Assembly: GCA_000799755.1 (NCBI GenBank)
Contig: JUHI01000001.1
Coordinates: 930,001-994,000, forward strand
DNA from: Martinezella tropici
Lineage (GTDB): Bacteria; Pseudomonadota; Alphaproteobacteria; Rhizobiales; Rhizobiaceae
Direction: 5' to 3'
Length of the DNA: 64,000 bases
The position numbers and the translations under genes were made by a program. Below, piece by piece: positions 8,587 through 17,476 of the stretch. Numbering within the stretch: position 1 is the first letter of the stretch; each line of letters opens with the position of its first letter. The notes under the pieces were generated by a model. That model was given only the letters and a program-made list of their open reading frames with translations, had not been told where the DNA came from and made no database searches.

Positions 8587-9300
8587 TCAGAGCGGCGAGA
8601 GCAGGTCGACGGCCTGCTGCCCTCTCGGCGGCTGCTGTATTTCCGTCAGGCGGCCGCGGCCGCCATAGGAGATGCGCGCCTCGGCGATCTTGTCGTACGA
8701 AATGGTGTTGTCCGCCGTCACGTCCTGCGGCCGAACGATGCCGGCGACGTTGAGGATACGGATTTCCTGGTTCATGCGGACTTCCTGCGAGCCGCTGATC
8801 ATCAGGTTGCCGTTCTCCAGAATTCCCGTCACGACGGCGGCGACCAGCAGGTTGATCTGCTCGGAACGCTGCATCTTGCCCTTGCTGTCGGTGCTGGTGT
8901 CCGAGCCAGAGGTTGCGTCGGCATTGGTGCTGGGCTGCCAGCCAAAGATCTTGGCGGTAATGTTCCAGTTCATATCGCTCTTGTTGGTGCGATTGCGATT
9001 GGTCTCGTTGTCCCAATTCGCCTTGTCATTGATCTGGATCGTCACCGTCAGGATGTCGCCGACGTTGAGTGCGCGCGCATCCTTGAAGAGAGCGGCCTGC
9101 GAATCATTCCAGAGCGAATAGCCCTGCGCGACCTGATGCGGCCGCTTCGGATACTGCGACATCTGCGGCGTCTGCGCATATTGCAGGCCGCTGCCGATCG
9201 GACTCATGGCAGGCGCCCTACCGATTTCCTTGAGGGCCTGCGACTGGCAACCGGCGAGAAAGACGACGATTGTGCAGGCAGCCGTAAGACGCGTGTTCAT
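8587..9300 (-). CDS. flgH: FlgH, flagellar L-ring lipoprotein
   Basis: A 237-residue outer-membrane lipoprotein that forms the L ring bushing around the rod. The N-terminal signal ends in the lipobox LAGC (lipidated Cys18). Conserved L-ring segments include LWNDSQAALFKDARALNVGDI and the C-terminal GGRGRLTEIQQPPRG. The start overlaps the motE stop by 4 bp. Confidence 0.95.
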   Translation of the reverse strand: MNTRLTAACTIVVFLAGCQSQALKEIGRAPAMSPIGSGLQYAQTPQMSQYPKRPHQVAQGYSLWNDSQAALFKDARALNVGDILTVTIQINDKANWDNETNRNRTNKSDMNWNITAKIFGWQPSTNADATSGSDTSTDSKGKMQRSEQINLLVAAVVTGILENGNLMISGSQEVRMNQEIRILNVAGIVRPQDVTADNTISYDKIAEARISYGGRGRLTEIQQPPRGQQAVDLLSPL

Positions 9301-9836
9301 GAGGGGTCCTTCGACTTCGATGTATTCGGGTCGGATGCGCTTGAGATGATGTTGGTAATGACCGCCGCCTTCTTCGCATCCATTTCCGCAAGAATCAGGC
9401 TCGACTGGCGCGGCGACAGCTTCATGATGATGGCCGCGGCCACCACGGTCCTGACATCGTTGAGGCTGGCAGCTGCGGCATCCGGTTTCATGTTCTTGTA
9501 GATTTCGACCAGACCGAGATCCGCCGTCTTGAGGAAATCGTCGCGGCGTTTCAGCCAGTCCTCATATTCCGCCTTGCGCTTGTCCATGACGGCAATGCGC
9601 TGATCGACATCGGCCTGCAGCTTTTCCAGCTCCTGCTTCTGCAGGAGATAGCGCTGATCGCGAGCCGGATCGGCGATATTCGTGCAGAACTGCCGGATCT
9701 CATCCTGGCTGGAGGCGGGATCGGCGACCGGTTTCGGCGCTTCCTGGGCGGAAGCCGTACCGAGCGACAGCAGCGAGGCTCCCGTTGCGAGACTGCAGGC
9801 GATCAGCATCCTTCTGGCGATGACGGTCGATATCAT
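9297..9836 (-). CDS. motE: MotE-like periplasmic motility chaperone
   Basis: A 179-residue exported protein with a signal peptide (residues 1-30, ending TASAQ). It has a coiled-coil-rich middle (YLLQKQELEKLQADVDQRI, residues 65-105) and a MgtE-N-like helical end (LSPRQSSLILAEMDAKKAA). In S. meliloti MotE occupies the same place between flgI and flgH and acts as a periplasmic chaperone for the motor protein MotC. The assignment rests on position and architecture. It overlaps both neighbours by 4 bp. Confidence 0.85.
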   Translation of the reverse strand: MISTVIARRMLIACSLATGASLLSLGTASAQEAPKPVADPASSQDEIRQFCTNIADPARDQRYLLQKQELEKLQADVDQRIAVMDKRKAEYEDWLKRRDDFLKTADLGLVEIYKNMKPDAAAASLNDVRTVVAAAIIMKLSPRQSSLILAEMDAKKAAVITNIISSASDPNTSKSKDPS

Positions 9837-10951
9837 TGCAGTACGAGCTCCGCTTGCAGGGCGCCGGCCGATTTGATGCCTTGCAGGATGGCGATGATGC
9901 CGTCCGGCTTGACGCCGATGTTGTTCAGGCCTGCGACCAGCGTCTTCAGGTCAGGTCCTTCCAGCACGGCGACCCGGCCACCGCTCTTGGTGGCGGTGAT
10001 ATCCGTCTGATCCTGGATAGCCGTCTGGCCATCGGAGAAGGGCTCGGGCTGGATGACCTGCGGGTTTTCGCTGACCTGCACGGTCAGCGTTCCGTAGCTG
10101 ACGGCGACCGGCGAGACGCGGACGTCGGCGCCGATAACGATCGTTCCGGTGCGCTCGTTGATAACGACCTTGGCGGGCGTGTCGGTCTGGACGTTGAGAT
10201 TTTCGATATCGGCCATCAGGCGCGTCAGATCGGCCATCTTCGGCTTGGCGATCGTCACTTCCTGAGAATCCTTGGCTTCCGCGATCGGCGCGCCGTAACG
10301 CGAGGTCGCCCAGGTATTGACCGTGTCTGAAATGCGGATCGCGGTGGAGAAATCCGGATTGCGCAGCTGCAGGACCAGATTGACGGAATCCTTGAAACGC
10401 GAAGGCAATTCACGTTCGATGATGGCCCCGCCGGGCACGCGGCCGGCCGTCGTGACACCTTCGGTCACGGTCGCGGCGGCCCCCTGTGCCTGGAAGCCCG
10501 ACACGATGACGGAGCCTTGTGCGACAGCATAGATTTGCCCATCGGCGCCGCTCAGCGAGGTCATGATCAGCGTGCCACCGCGCAGCGACGTCGCATCGCC
10601 GAGCGAACTGACCGTCACGTCGATGCGGCTGCCGGGGCTGGCGAAGGGCGGCAGGTTCGTCGTCACCATCACGGCTGCGGTATTCTTGGCGGCCGACTGC
10701 CCGCCCTGCGTCGAGATGCCGAGGTTCTGCAGCATCGCGCGCATGGATTGCTCGGTGAACGGCGAGGAACGCAAGCCGTCGCCGGTCCCCTGGAGACCGA
10801 CGATCAGGCCATAGCCGATCAGCTGGTTGTCGCGGCCGGATTGCAGCGACGCGATATCCTTGATGCGCGATTGCATCGCGAGAGCCGGATCGGCGACGAT
10901 CAGGCTCGGCAATGCGAACAGGACTGCTAGAAATTGACGAAGCCGTTTCAT
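9833..10951 (-). CDS. flgI: FlgI, flagellar P-ring protein
   Basis: A 372-residue periplasmic P-ring protein. It has a signal peptide at residues 1-25 (ending PALA), then the conserved SRIKDIASLQSGRDNQLIGY, GLIVGLQGTGDG and FTEQSMRAMLQNLGI segments, and the C-terminal NIGVKPDGIIAILQGIKSAG. Length is normal. It overlaps flgA and motE by 4 bp each, placing ring chaperone, ring and L ring in one translational unit. Confidence 0.97.
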   Translation of the reverse strand: MKRLRQFLAVLFALPSLIVADPALAMQSRIKDIASLQSGRDNQLIGYGLIVGLQGTGDGLRSSPFTEQSMRAMLQNLGISTQGGQSAAKNTAAVMVTTNLPPFASPGSRIDVTVSSLGDATSLRGGTLIMTSLSGADGQIYAVAQGSVIVSGFQAQGAAATVTEGVTTAGRVPGGAIIERELPSRFKDSVNLVLQLRNPDFSTAIRISDTVNTWATSRYGAPIAEAKDSQEVTIAKPKMADLTRLMADIENLNVQTDTPAKVVINERTGTIVIGADVRVSPVAVSYGTLTVQVSENPQVIQPEPFSDGQTAIQDQTDITATKSGGRVAVLEGPDLKTLVAGLNNIGVKPDGIIAILQGIKSAGALQAELVLQ

Positions 10952-11448
10952 TTTGCGACCACGCGGATCGTGCCGTTCTGGAGGACAGTGCCGTTGACGA
11001 TGATGCCCGAGTCCATGTTGCGGGCGCGGATGTTGTCACCGACGGCGCCATCATCGAGCGGCGTACCGGCTGCCGTGATCGTCATGCTGCCCATGCTCAT
11101 CACCAGCCGGACATTGGAGCCGCGCGTCACCGCATAAGGCTGGCGCAGCGCGGAGATCGAAATGGTGCGGCCGGGAAGAAGCGTGCGTTTCGACACCAGC
11201 CCCGTAACATCGCGCAGCCGCTTGGCATAGTCGCCGGTCAGGTTCGGGTTAGTGACCTCGACCTCTTCGAGCTGACCGCTGGTGATGATATCGCCAGGAT
11301 AGATCGTCTCGGTCGGCACAACGGCCGTTCCGAGGCTCGGTCCGTCGGCGCTCGCGGCGCCCATCGGCGCGACCGAGACGAATACGACGGAGAGGCTCGC
11401 CGCGGCGAACCAGGCCATTGCTAAGCTTTTCATCCGGCGAAACCTCAT
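10948..11448 (-). CDS. flgA: FlgA, P-ring assembly chaperone
   Basis: A 166-residue periplasmic chaperone for P-ring assembly. It has an N-terminal signal segment (residues 5-34), a SAF-like domain with PTETIYPGDIITSGQLEEVE and LVSKRTLLPGRTISISALR, and a C-terminal domain ending GTVLQNGTIRVVAK. It lies directly upstream of flgI, as in other rhizobia. Confidence 0.93.
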   Translation of the reverse strand: MRFRRMKSLAMAWFAAASLSVVFVSVAPMGAASADGPSLGTAVVPTETIYPGDIITSGQLEEVEVTNPNLTGDYAKRLRDVTGLVSKRTLLPGRTISISALRQPYAVTRGSNVRLVMSMGSMTITAAGTPLDDGAVGDNIRARNMDSGIIVNGTVLQNGTIRVVAK

Positions 11449-11467
11449 GTTCGGCCCGTCCCTCTCG

Positions 11468-12256
11468 CTACTTCAGGTTCTTGCTGACGATCTGCGCCAT
11501 TTCGTCTGCCGTCGTGATGACCTTGGAATTCATCTCGTAGGCGCGCTGCGCGGTGATCAGATCGGTGATTTCCTTAACCGGATCGACGTTCGACGATTCC
11601 AGGTAGAATTGCTTCATGTAACCGAAGCCGTTCTGGTTCGGATCGGAGACGACCGGGTCGCCCGACGCCGGCGTCTGCGTGAAGAGGTTGCTTCCCATCG
11701 GCTGCAGGCCGGCTTCGTTGACGAAATTGGCGATCTGCAGCTGACCGAGCACCGTCGGTGTCGTGTTCGTGCCGATGATCGCGGCGACTTGGCCGGACTG
11801 GCTGATGGTAACGCTGCTGGCATTGCTGGGGATCGTGATGCCCGGCTGCAGCACGTTGCCGTCGGGCGTGACGATCTGGCCGGTATCGCTCCTGTTGAAC
11901 GAGCCGGCGCGGGTGTAGGCCGTCGTGCCGTCAGGCATCTGGATCTGGAACCAGCCGCGGCCGACGAGCGCGACGTCGAGGTCGTTCTGCGTCTGCGACA
12001 GCTGGCCCTGGACCTGGATGTTGCGCACGGCCACCGTCTGCACGCCGAGACCGATATTGGCGCCTTCCGGCACCACGGCCTGGTTCGGCCTGTTGGAGAT
12101 GCCCTTGGCGCGCTCGGTCTGATAGAGAAGGTCGGAGAACTCGGCGCGCGAGCGCTTGTAACCCGTCGTATTGATGTTCGCGATGTTGTTCGCGATCACT
12201 TCAAGATTGGTCTGCTGGGCGTCCATGCCCGTCGCGGCAATTGCGAGCGCTCTCAT
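11468..12256 (-). CDS. flgG: FlgG, distal rod protein
   Basis: A 262-residue distal rod subunit. The start is placed at [20 protein letters not shown], preceded by AAGGA; the longer open frame upstream encodes an Arg/Ser-rich stretch not found in FlgG. The N-terminal rod signature [18 protein letters not shown] and the C-terminal [20 protein letters not shown] are diagnostic. Length is typical of FlgG. Confidence 0.96.
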   Translation of the reverse strand: MRALAIAATGMDAQQTNLEVIANNIANINTTGYKRSRAEFSDLLYQTERAKGISNRPNQAVVPEGANIGLGVQTVAVRNIQVQGQLSQTQNDLDVALVGRGWFQIQMPDGTTAYTRAGSFNRSDTGQIVTPDGNVLQPGITIPSNASSVTISQSGQVAAIIGTNTTPTVLGQLQIANFVNEAGLQPMGSNLFTQTPASGDPVVSDPNQNGFGYMKQFYLESSNVDPVKEITDLITAQRAYEMNSKVITTADEMAQIVSKNLK

Positions 12257-12353
12257 GCTTTCGTCCTTCGAGCAAGGGCGAGACCTTCGAAGCCGCGATG
12301 CGGCCAGCGAACAACTCACGCCAAATCAAGTAATTAGAGCGGGAAGCCCCGCA

Positions 12354-12704
12354 CTAAATCTGCATCTTTGTAATATCGAGAAACGCCGAGACGACCTTGT
12401 CGCGCAGCGCGATCGCGGTCTGCAGGGTCTGATCGGCCTGCATGACCTTGTCGACGACTTCGCGGGTGCTCATCGTACCCTTGATGCCGGCAAAGGAAGC
12501 GTTTTCGGCATCTTTCAGCGAGTTGATGGAATCCTTCGCGACATTCGACATGACCGACGCGAAGCTCATTCCGGCATCCGCCCCCATGGCGACCGCGGGG
12601 GAAGCGTTGAGCGCGCTTGATGCGGCGGAGGTCATATCCGTGGCGATGCCGCCGAGGCCGCGCGTCGCCGAAAGAGAGGCTACATTCTTTACCGAGTCGA
12701 TCAT
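12354..12704 (-). CDS. fliE: FliE, MS-ring/rod junction protein
   Basis: A 116-residue protein joining the MS ring to the rod. The N-terminus is variable and Ala/Ser-rich. The C-terminal helices with [20 protein letters not shown] and [19 protein letters not shown] are the family signature. The start overlaps flgC by 4 bp. A 97-bp gap separates it from flgG. Confidence 0.93.
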   Translation of the reverse strand: MIDSVKNVASLSATRGLGGIATDMTSAASSALNASPAVAMGADAGMSFASVMSNVAKDSINSLKDAENASFAGIKGTMSTREVVDKVMQADQTLQTAIALRDKVVSAFLDITKMQI

Positions 12705-13117
12705 TGGTTCTTCAGCAAATCGATAGTGGAGGAGATGAGATCACGGGTCTGTCTGATCGTCTGCAGATTAGCTTCGTAGGAACGATTGGCCTCCCGCATG
12801 TCGGCCATCTCGACGAGGATGTTGACGTTGGGCATCTTGACGTAGCCCTTCTGGTCCGCCGCCGGATTGCTGGGATCATATTCTTCGACGAATTTGCCCG
12901 TGTCCTCTCCGAGTTTCTTGACGCCGACCGTGGCTACGCCATTGGCGCGATCCATTTCCGCGCCGAACGTCACGGTCTTGCGCCGGTAGGGATCGGCGCC
13001 GGGCGTGTCACCCGTCGAACGGGCGTTGGCGATATTTTCGGAGACGATACGCAGACGGGTCGATTGAGCCTCCAGGCCGGAGCCTGCTATCTTCAATGTG
13101 GCTGATAAGGGGTCCAT
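12701..13117 (-). CDS. flgC: FlgC, proximal rod protein
   Basis: A 138-residue proximal rod protein with the rod signature [20 protein letters not shown] near the N-terminus and [20 protein letters not shown] near the C-terminus. It is followed by fliE (4-bp overlap) and preceded by flgB (18-bp gap). Confidence 0.96.
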   Translation of the reverse strand: MDPLSATLKIAGSGLEAQSTRLRIVSENIANARSTGDTPGADPYRRKTVTFGAEMDRANGVATVGVKKLGEDTGKFVEEYDPSNPAADQKGYVKMPNVNILVEMADMREANRSYEANLQTIRQTRDLISSTIDLLKNQ

Positions 13118-13135
13118 GACATCTTCACTTCATCT

Positions 13136-13528
13136 CTATTGTTTTACGGCCATCAACATCATGCGATGAAAGGAGCTTACGAGCGCGGTGTTCAAGCTAT
13201 ACTGGCGCTTGATTTCACCGGCCTTGGCGAGCTCGTCTTCCAGGCCGACGGTGTTACCCGACTCCTGGACGCCAATTTCTTGCGCGAGCGGCGCTTCTTC
13301 GACATTCACGTTGCCGCTCGTGCTGAATTCGCTGCCCGAAAGATGCGCTGGATTGGTCCGGGCCATGCTGACGTTCTGGTTGTCCAGAACCGCCTGGAAC
13401 GGCGTGACATCCTTGGCGCGAAACTTCGGGGTATTGGCATTGGCGATATTGCCGGCAACAACCTGCTGACGCACCTGGAGCCACTCGGCTTGCCGCGAGG
13501 CCAGGTCAAAGAGCTGAATCGGTTGCAT
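13136..13528 (-). CDS. flgB: FlgB, proximal rod protein
   Basis: A 130-residue proximal rod protein. The N-terminal segment QVVAGNIANANTPKFRAKD is the rod signature, and the C-terminal QYSLNTALVSSFHRMMLMAV is typical of rhizobial FlgB. It is separated from the upstream hypothetical gene by 118 bp, enough for a separate promoter. Confidence 0.95.
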   Translation of the reverse strand: MQPIQLFDLASRQAEWLQVRQQVVAGNIANANTPKFRAKDVTPFQAVLDNQNVSMARTNPAHLSGSEFSTSGNVNVEEAPLAQEIGVQESGNTVGLEDELAKAGEIKRQYSLNTALVSSFHRMMLMAVKQ

Positions 13529-13646
13529 GGCTTCTCTCCGTTCTTACACTGTGAATCTAGCGGGATAATCTTGCGTGGGACTTGCGGAAAATGCGTTCCT
13601 GTAAAGTCTTCGAAGTGCCTGAAATCCAGGCGATTCCGGGGCTTCC

Positions 13647-14192
13647 TCAATTGTTGCCGTAGACATCGCCCGCCGAGGTGACGATGACCCATTTTCCCTC
13701 TCGTTGTTCGATCGAAGCGAGCCGGCTGTTGTCGGGCAGAAGCGATCCGACCCGCACGACATACATGCCCGTATCGTCCTCGATCAGCGCGCGGCCATTG
13801 GCGACATGCAGCAGCTGGAAGGCGGACTTGCCGGGGAAGGGCTGCTGATCGGCCGGCGGCCCCTTGTCGTCCTCGCGACCGGTGTTGCTGACCGTCGCCG
13901 TCGTCAAGGGATCGGGAATGAGATCCTTCGGCTCGCTCGGATTCTTGTTGACCATGGCAAGCGGCGATACGCTGACGACGGTGCGGCCCGGCCAATTCGG
14001 CAGATCGCGGGTGCGATCGCCTTCGGCCACATGGATGCCGAACTTGTCCGGGTTCAGAAAGACGTACCAGGGGAAGAAGGCAGAAGCGCCGGCAAGCGCC
14101 AGTCCGGTAAAGGCCAGAGCCTTGTCCGCGACGGTTCGCCTTCTCGCCGATTTCGGCGGGGCGACCGGTTCATCTGCGTCGGATTCTCTCAC
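13647..14192 (-). CDS. Conserved-position flagellar-operon membrane protein, unknown function
   Basis: A 181-residue protein between fliI and flgB. The GTG at 14192 is chosen because AAGGGG lies 7 nt upstream and it starts just after fliI; the frame also stays open into fliI. A basic stretch (KSARRR) precedes one TM segment at about residues 28-48 (ALAFTGLALAGASAFFPWYV), then a Pro/Asp-rich linker. A C-terminal beta-rich domain (NGRALIEDDTGMYVVRVGSL, WVIVTSAGDVYG) follows, predicted periplasmic. Gene position suggests a role in rod or export assembly. It does not look like the coiled-coil FliJ. Confidence 0.75.
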   Translation of the reverse strand: MRESDADEPVAPPKSARRRTVADKALAFTGLALAGASAFFPWYVFLNPDKFGIHVAEGDRTRDLPNWPGRTVVSVSPLAMVNKNPSEPKDLIPDPLTTATVSNTGREDDKGPPADQQPFPGKSAFQLLHVANGRALIEDDTGMYVVRVGSLLPDNSRLASIEQREGKWVIVTSAGDVYGNN

Positions 14193-14245
14193 TTCTGGCC
14201 CCTTTTTCGACGGGAAATAATCGAGGTAATACGGCGAACGGTCAT
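14189..14245 (-). CDS. Possible 18-codon ORF coupling fliI to the next gene
   Basis: The ATG shares one base with the fliI TGA, and its own TGA overlaps the GTG start of the following gene. The product would be the very basic MTVRRITSIISRRKRGQK. A GAGAGG sits just upstream in the end of fliI. It may be a real small peptide or only a device to carry ribosomes from fliI to the next cistron. Confidence 0.35.
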   Translation of the reverse strand: MTVRRITSIISRRKRGQK

Positions 14246-15630
14246 CACTTGCCTCTCGCGGGAACACCGCCCGAAGCGTTTCTGAGGGCTGTCGCAAGGT
14301 CGGTGAACGCATCCGCCGACGGCTCTTCGCCGGGGGTCTGCTTCAGTATGTCGTAGATGATCGGCACCTGGCGCACGGCGATATCGAGATCGCCGTCGCT
14401 GCCCTGGCGATAGCCGCCGATCAGGCGCAGATCGCGCGTTTCCTCATAGCGATGCACCAGCGCCTTCAGGCGCGAAACCAGCTTTTCCTGGTCCGGAGTC
14501 CAGGCCTTTCGCGCCAGACGCGAGACGGATGCGAGCGGATCGATCGGCGGATAGCGCCCTTCCTCGGCAAGGCTGCGCTGCAGAACGATATGGCCATCGA
14601 GAATGCCACGGGTGGAATCGGCGATCGGATCGTTGTGATTATCGCCATCGACGAGAATGGAGATGATGGCGGTGATGGTGCCGGTCCCTTCCGGTCCCGG
14701 ACCTGCCCGCTCGAGAAGACGCGGCAGTTCGGTGAAGACTGAAGCCGGATATCCGCGGGCGATCGGCGGCTCGCCGGAGGCGGTCGCCACTTCACGGATG
14801 GCATGGGCGAAACGGGTCACGCTGTCGACGATCAGGAGCACGTTGTCGCCCTGATCGCGAAAATGCTCGGCGATGGTGATGGCCGAAAGCGGCGCCATCT
14901 TGCGCAGCATCGGGCTCTCGTCGCTGGTCGCAACGACGGCCACCGATTTCTGCATATGCGGGCCGAGCGTATCCTCGATGAATTCGCGCACTTCGCGGCC
15001 ACGTTCGCCGACAAGGGCGATCACCACCTTGTCGAAGGCGTCGGCTCTCGCCACCATCGACAGCAGCGTCGATTTGCCAACGCCGGAGCCGGCGAAGATG
15101 CCGAGGCGCTGACCAAGGCAGAGCGGCGAGAAGATATCGATAGCGCGCACGCCGGTCTTGAAACCGGTTTCGACGCGCTTGCGCGTCATCGAAGGCGGTG
15201 CGGTGTTGGAGATCGAGCGTGCCTCCAGGCCGGCAGTCATCGGCCCAAGCCCGTCGATCGGCTCGCCGAGCGAATTGATCGTGCGGCCACACCAGCTGTC
15301 ATCGGGCGCAAGGCGAAAGGCACCCTTGCGGATGATAGTGTCCTGGATGCCGATCGGTTCGCCCGGCTCGATCGGACATACATAGGTGAGCTCCGGCTCG
15401 ACGCGGACGACCTCGCCGAGGTGAACGCCGGTCTGCGAGCGATGCGCAACGAAATCGCCGAGGCGCACCTGTCTGGAAAGGCCGGCGACGGTATAGTGCC
15501 CAGCAGCGATGGTGCGTACATGGCCGCCATGGGCCACGGCATTCTCCGCCATCGCGTATTGGCCCGCCAGAACGGCCAGATGCGAAAGCTTCGGCGACAT
15601 TGCGCCCTCAGGCAACCGATCCTCTACCAT
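14245..15630 (-). CDS. fliI: FliI, flagellar export ATPase
   Basis: A 461-residue ATPase related to F1-beta that powers or primes flagellar type III export at the cytoplasmic face. Walker A is GSGVGKST (181-188), and Walker B is VLLIVDSVTRFA with D269. The RGYPASVFTELPRLLERAG and ILDGHIVLQRSLAEEGRYP segments are diagnostic. Length is normal. A second possible start is at Met11. No fliJ or fliH is seen next to it. Confidence 0.96.
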   Translation of the reverse strand: MVEDRLPEGAMSPKLSHLAVLAGQYAMAENAVAHGGHVRTIAAGHYTVAGLSRQVRLGDFVAHRSQTGVHLGEVVRVEPELTYVCPIEPGEPIGIQDTIIRKGAFRLAPDDSWCGRTINSLGEPIDGLGPMTAGLEARSISNTAPPSMTRKRVETGFKTGVRAIDIFSPLCLGQRLGIFAGSGVGKSTLLSMVARADAFDKVVIALVGERGREVREFIEDTLGPHMQKSVAVVATSDESPMLRKMAPLSAITIAEHFRDQGDNVLLIVDSVTRFAHAIREVATASGEPPIARGYPASVFTELPRLLERAGPGPEGTGTITAIISILVDGDNHNDPIADSTRGILDGHIVLQRSLAEEGRYPPIDPLASVSRLARKAWTPDQEKLVSRLKALVHRYEETRDLRLIGGYRQGSDGDLDIAVRQVPIIYDILKQTPGEEPSADAFTDLATALRNASGGVPARGK

Positions 15631-15641
15631 GACAAGCCTCT

Positions 15642-16376
15642 TTACTGGCTGCCGCCGAGGGTCTTGATGGCGTCGGTGAGCGTGCCTTCACTGCTGCTCG
15701 TCAAGGTGCTGATATTGTCGAAGGCGCGGCTGACCTCGATCAGGTTGGCCATCTCCCGCATGCCGTTGACGTTGGAGTTTTCGATATAGCCCTGGGCGAT
15801 GCCGATATTCGAGCGGTCGATGATCGGCTGCGGCGTGTCGGTCGGCAGGATGCCGCTGTTCTGGTAGCGCAGGAAGCCCTTGCTGACATCGGCGCTATAA
15901 AGGCCGATCTGACCCATGCGCCGGCCGTTCTGCGTGATCGTGCCGTTCGACGAGACGGTCGGCGCGCCGCCGGCGGGATCGAGCTGGATCGGGGCGCCGC
16001 CGGGATCGAGCACGGGGAAGCCCCTCGTGGTGACCAGCGCACCGCTGTCGGTCATGGTGAAGCGGCCGTCGCGCGTCAGCACCAGGCCAGCCGGCGTGTT
16101 CATGCCGAAATAGGCGTCACCCTTGACGGCGAAATCGAAGAGATTGCCGGTGTTCTGCAGTTCGCCGTTTTCAGTGGAGAGATAGTCGTTGCCCTGCGAG
16201 ACGAAGGCGACCTTGGCGTTGAGCTTGTTTTGGGTATTGCTGAGGACCTGATCGAACTTGACCTCGGTACCACGGAAACCCGTCGTGTTCACGTTGGCCA
16301 GGTTGTCGGCGATCGTCGTCAGACGCCGCTCCAGCGCCATCTGGGACGATAGCGCCACATAGATACCAGACTGCAT
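15642..16376 (-). CDS. flgF: FlgF, proximal rod protein
   Basis: A 244-residue rod protein. The start is set at MQSGIYVALSSQMALERRL, with GGAGGG about 10 nt upstream; the longer upstream frame runs into the promoter region. NLANVNTTGFRGTEVKFDQV and the C-terminal NVNGMREMANLIEVSRAFDN are rod/hook signatures. It is the first gene of the minus-strand flagellar run. Confidence 0.95.
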   Translation of the reverse strand: MQSGIYVALSSQMALERRLTTIADNLANVNTTGFRGTEVKFDQVLSNTQNKLNAKVAFVSQGNDYLSTENGELQNTGNLFDFAVKGDAYFGMNTPAGLVLTRDGRFTMTDSGALVTTRGFPVLDPGGAPIQLDPAGGAPTVSSNGTITQNGRRMGQIGLYSADVSKGFLRYQNSGILPTDTPQPIIDRSNIGIAQGYIENSNVNGMREMANLIEVSRAFDNISTLTSSSEGTLTDAIKTLGGSQ

Positions 16377-16598
16377 TTTCAACGCCCTCCGGACATTGGA
16401 GAATAACGGGAAAGGAAACGCCGGGGCGCTCCTACATTTCGTTAGCGGGGCATGGATGCCCTTACCCGCCATCCTGAAGGGCTTGGCTTGTGCGAAGCTG
16501 ACAAGGCAAAAAGGGCGCGTGAAGGCCCATCGAACAGCCTCACGCAAGGCAGGTCCCCTAGTTCATCGTATGAAGCAACGTTCAGGTGTGGACCGACG
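16377..16598. promoter_or_regulatory. Divergent flgF / motA promoter region
   Basis: 222 bp between the start codons of two divergent flagellar runs. In S. meliloti the equivalent genes are controlled through VisNR and Rem. No operator could be identified by eye. Confidence 0.5.
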
Positions 16599-17471
16599 AT
16601 GAATATTATTATCGGATTTGTAGTGACCTGCGGCTGCATCATAGGCAGCTTCATGGCTATGGGCGGAGACGTAGGCGCGCTGTTCCAGCCCTTCGAATTT
16701 GTCATTATTGCAGGCGCCGGCCTCGGCGGCTTCATCATGGCCAATCCGATGAAAGTCGTGAAGGATTCGGGCAAGGCGCTCGGCGAAGCCTTCCGCCACG
16801 CGGTGCCGAAGGAACGCGACTATCTCGACACGCTCGGCGTGCTCTATGCCCTGATGCGCGATCTGCGCACCAAGTCGCGCAACGAGATCGAAGCCCATAT
16901 CGACAATCCCGACGAATCCTCGATCTTCAAGGCGGCGCCGACTGTGCTGAAGAACAAGGATCTGACGGCCTTCATCTGCGATTATGTCCGCCTCATTATC
17001 ATCGGCAATGCCCGCTCGCACGAGATCGAGGCGCTGATGGACGAAGAGCTCGACACGATGCTGCACGACAAGATGAAGCCCTATCACTCCATCACGATCA
17101 TGGGCGATTCCTTCCCCGCGATCGGTATCGTCGCCGCCGTTCTCGGCGTCATCAAGGCCATGAGCCACATCAACGAATCGCCCGAAGTGCTCGGCCATCT
17201 CATCGGCTCGGCGCTGGTCGGCACCTTCCTCGGCATCATCCTGTCCTATTCGGTCTGCGCGCCCCTGGTCTCCCAGATCAAGGTCGTGCGCAGCAAGCAG
17301 CACCGCCTCTACGTCATCGTGAAGCAGACCCTGCTTGCCTACATGAACGGATCGGTTCCGCAGGTCGCTCTCGAATACGGCCGCAAGACCATCTCCTCCT
17401 ACGAGCGCCCGTCGATCGATGCCGTCGAGCAGGAAATGATGAACCCCGGCGGTGAAAGCAAGGCAGCCTGA
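16599..17471 (+). CDS. motA: MotA, flagellar stator proton-channel subunit
   Basis: A 290-residue inner-membrane stator protein. The start is set at [20 protein letters not shown] because the longer frame upstream lies in the divergent promoter. Four hydrophobic segments are visible (residues 1-20, 28-48, about 165-185 and 200-222). The large cytoplasmic loop carries conserved charged residues, and the [21 protein letters not shown] segment is typical of MotA. The partner MotB is not in this window. Confidence 0.96.
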   Translation: MNIIIGFVVTCGCIIGSFMAMGGDVGALFQPFEFVIIAGAGLGGFIMANPMKVVKDSGKALGEAFRHAVPKERDYLDTLGVLYALMRDLRTKSRNEIEAHIDNPDESSIFKAAPTVLKNKDLTAFICDYVRLIIIGNARSHEIEALMDEELDTMLHDKMKPYHSITIMGDSFPAIGIVAAVLGVIKAMSHINESPEVLGHLIGSALVGTFLGIILSYSVCAPLVSQIKVVRSKQHRLYVIVKQTLLAYMNGSVPQVALEYGRKTISSYERPSIDAVEQEMMNPGGESKAA

Positions 17472-17476
17472 CGATC

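Noticed and set aside
13647-14192. Identification of this gene as fliJ
   Set aside because: FliJ is a soluble coiled coil; this product has a TM segment and a beta-rich C-terminal domain.
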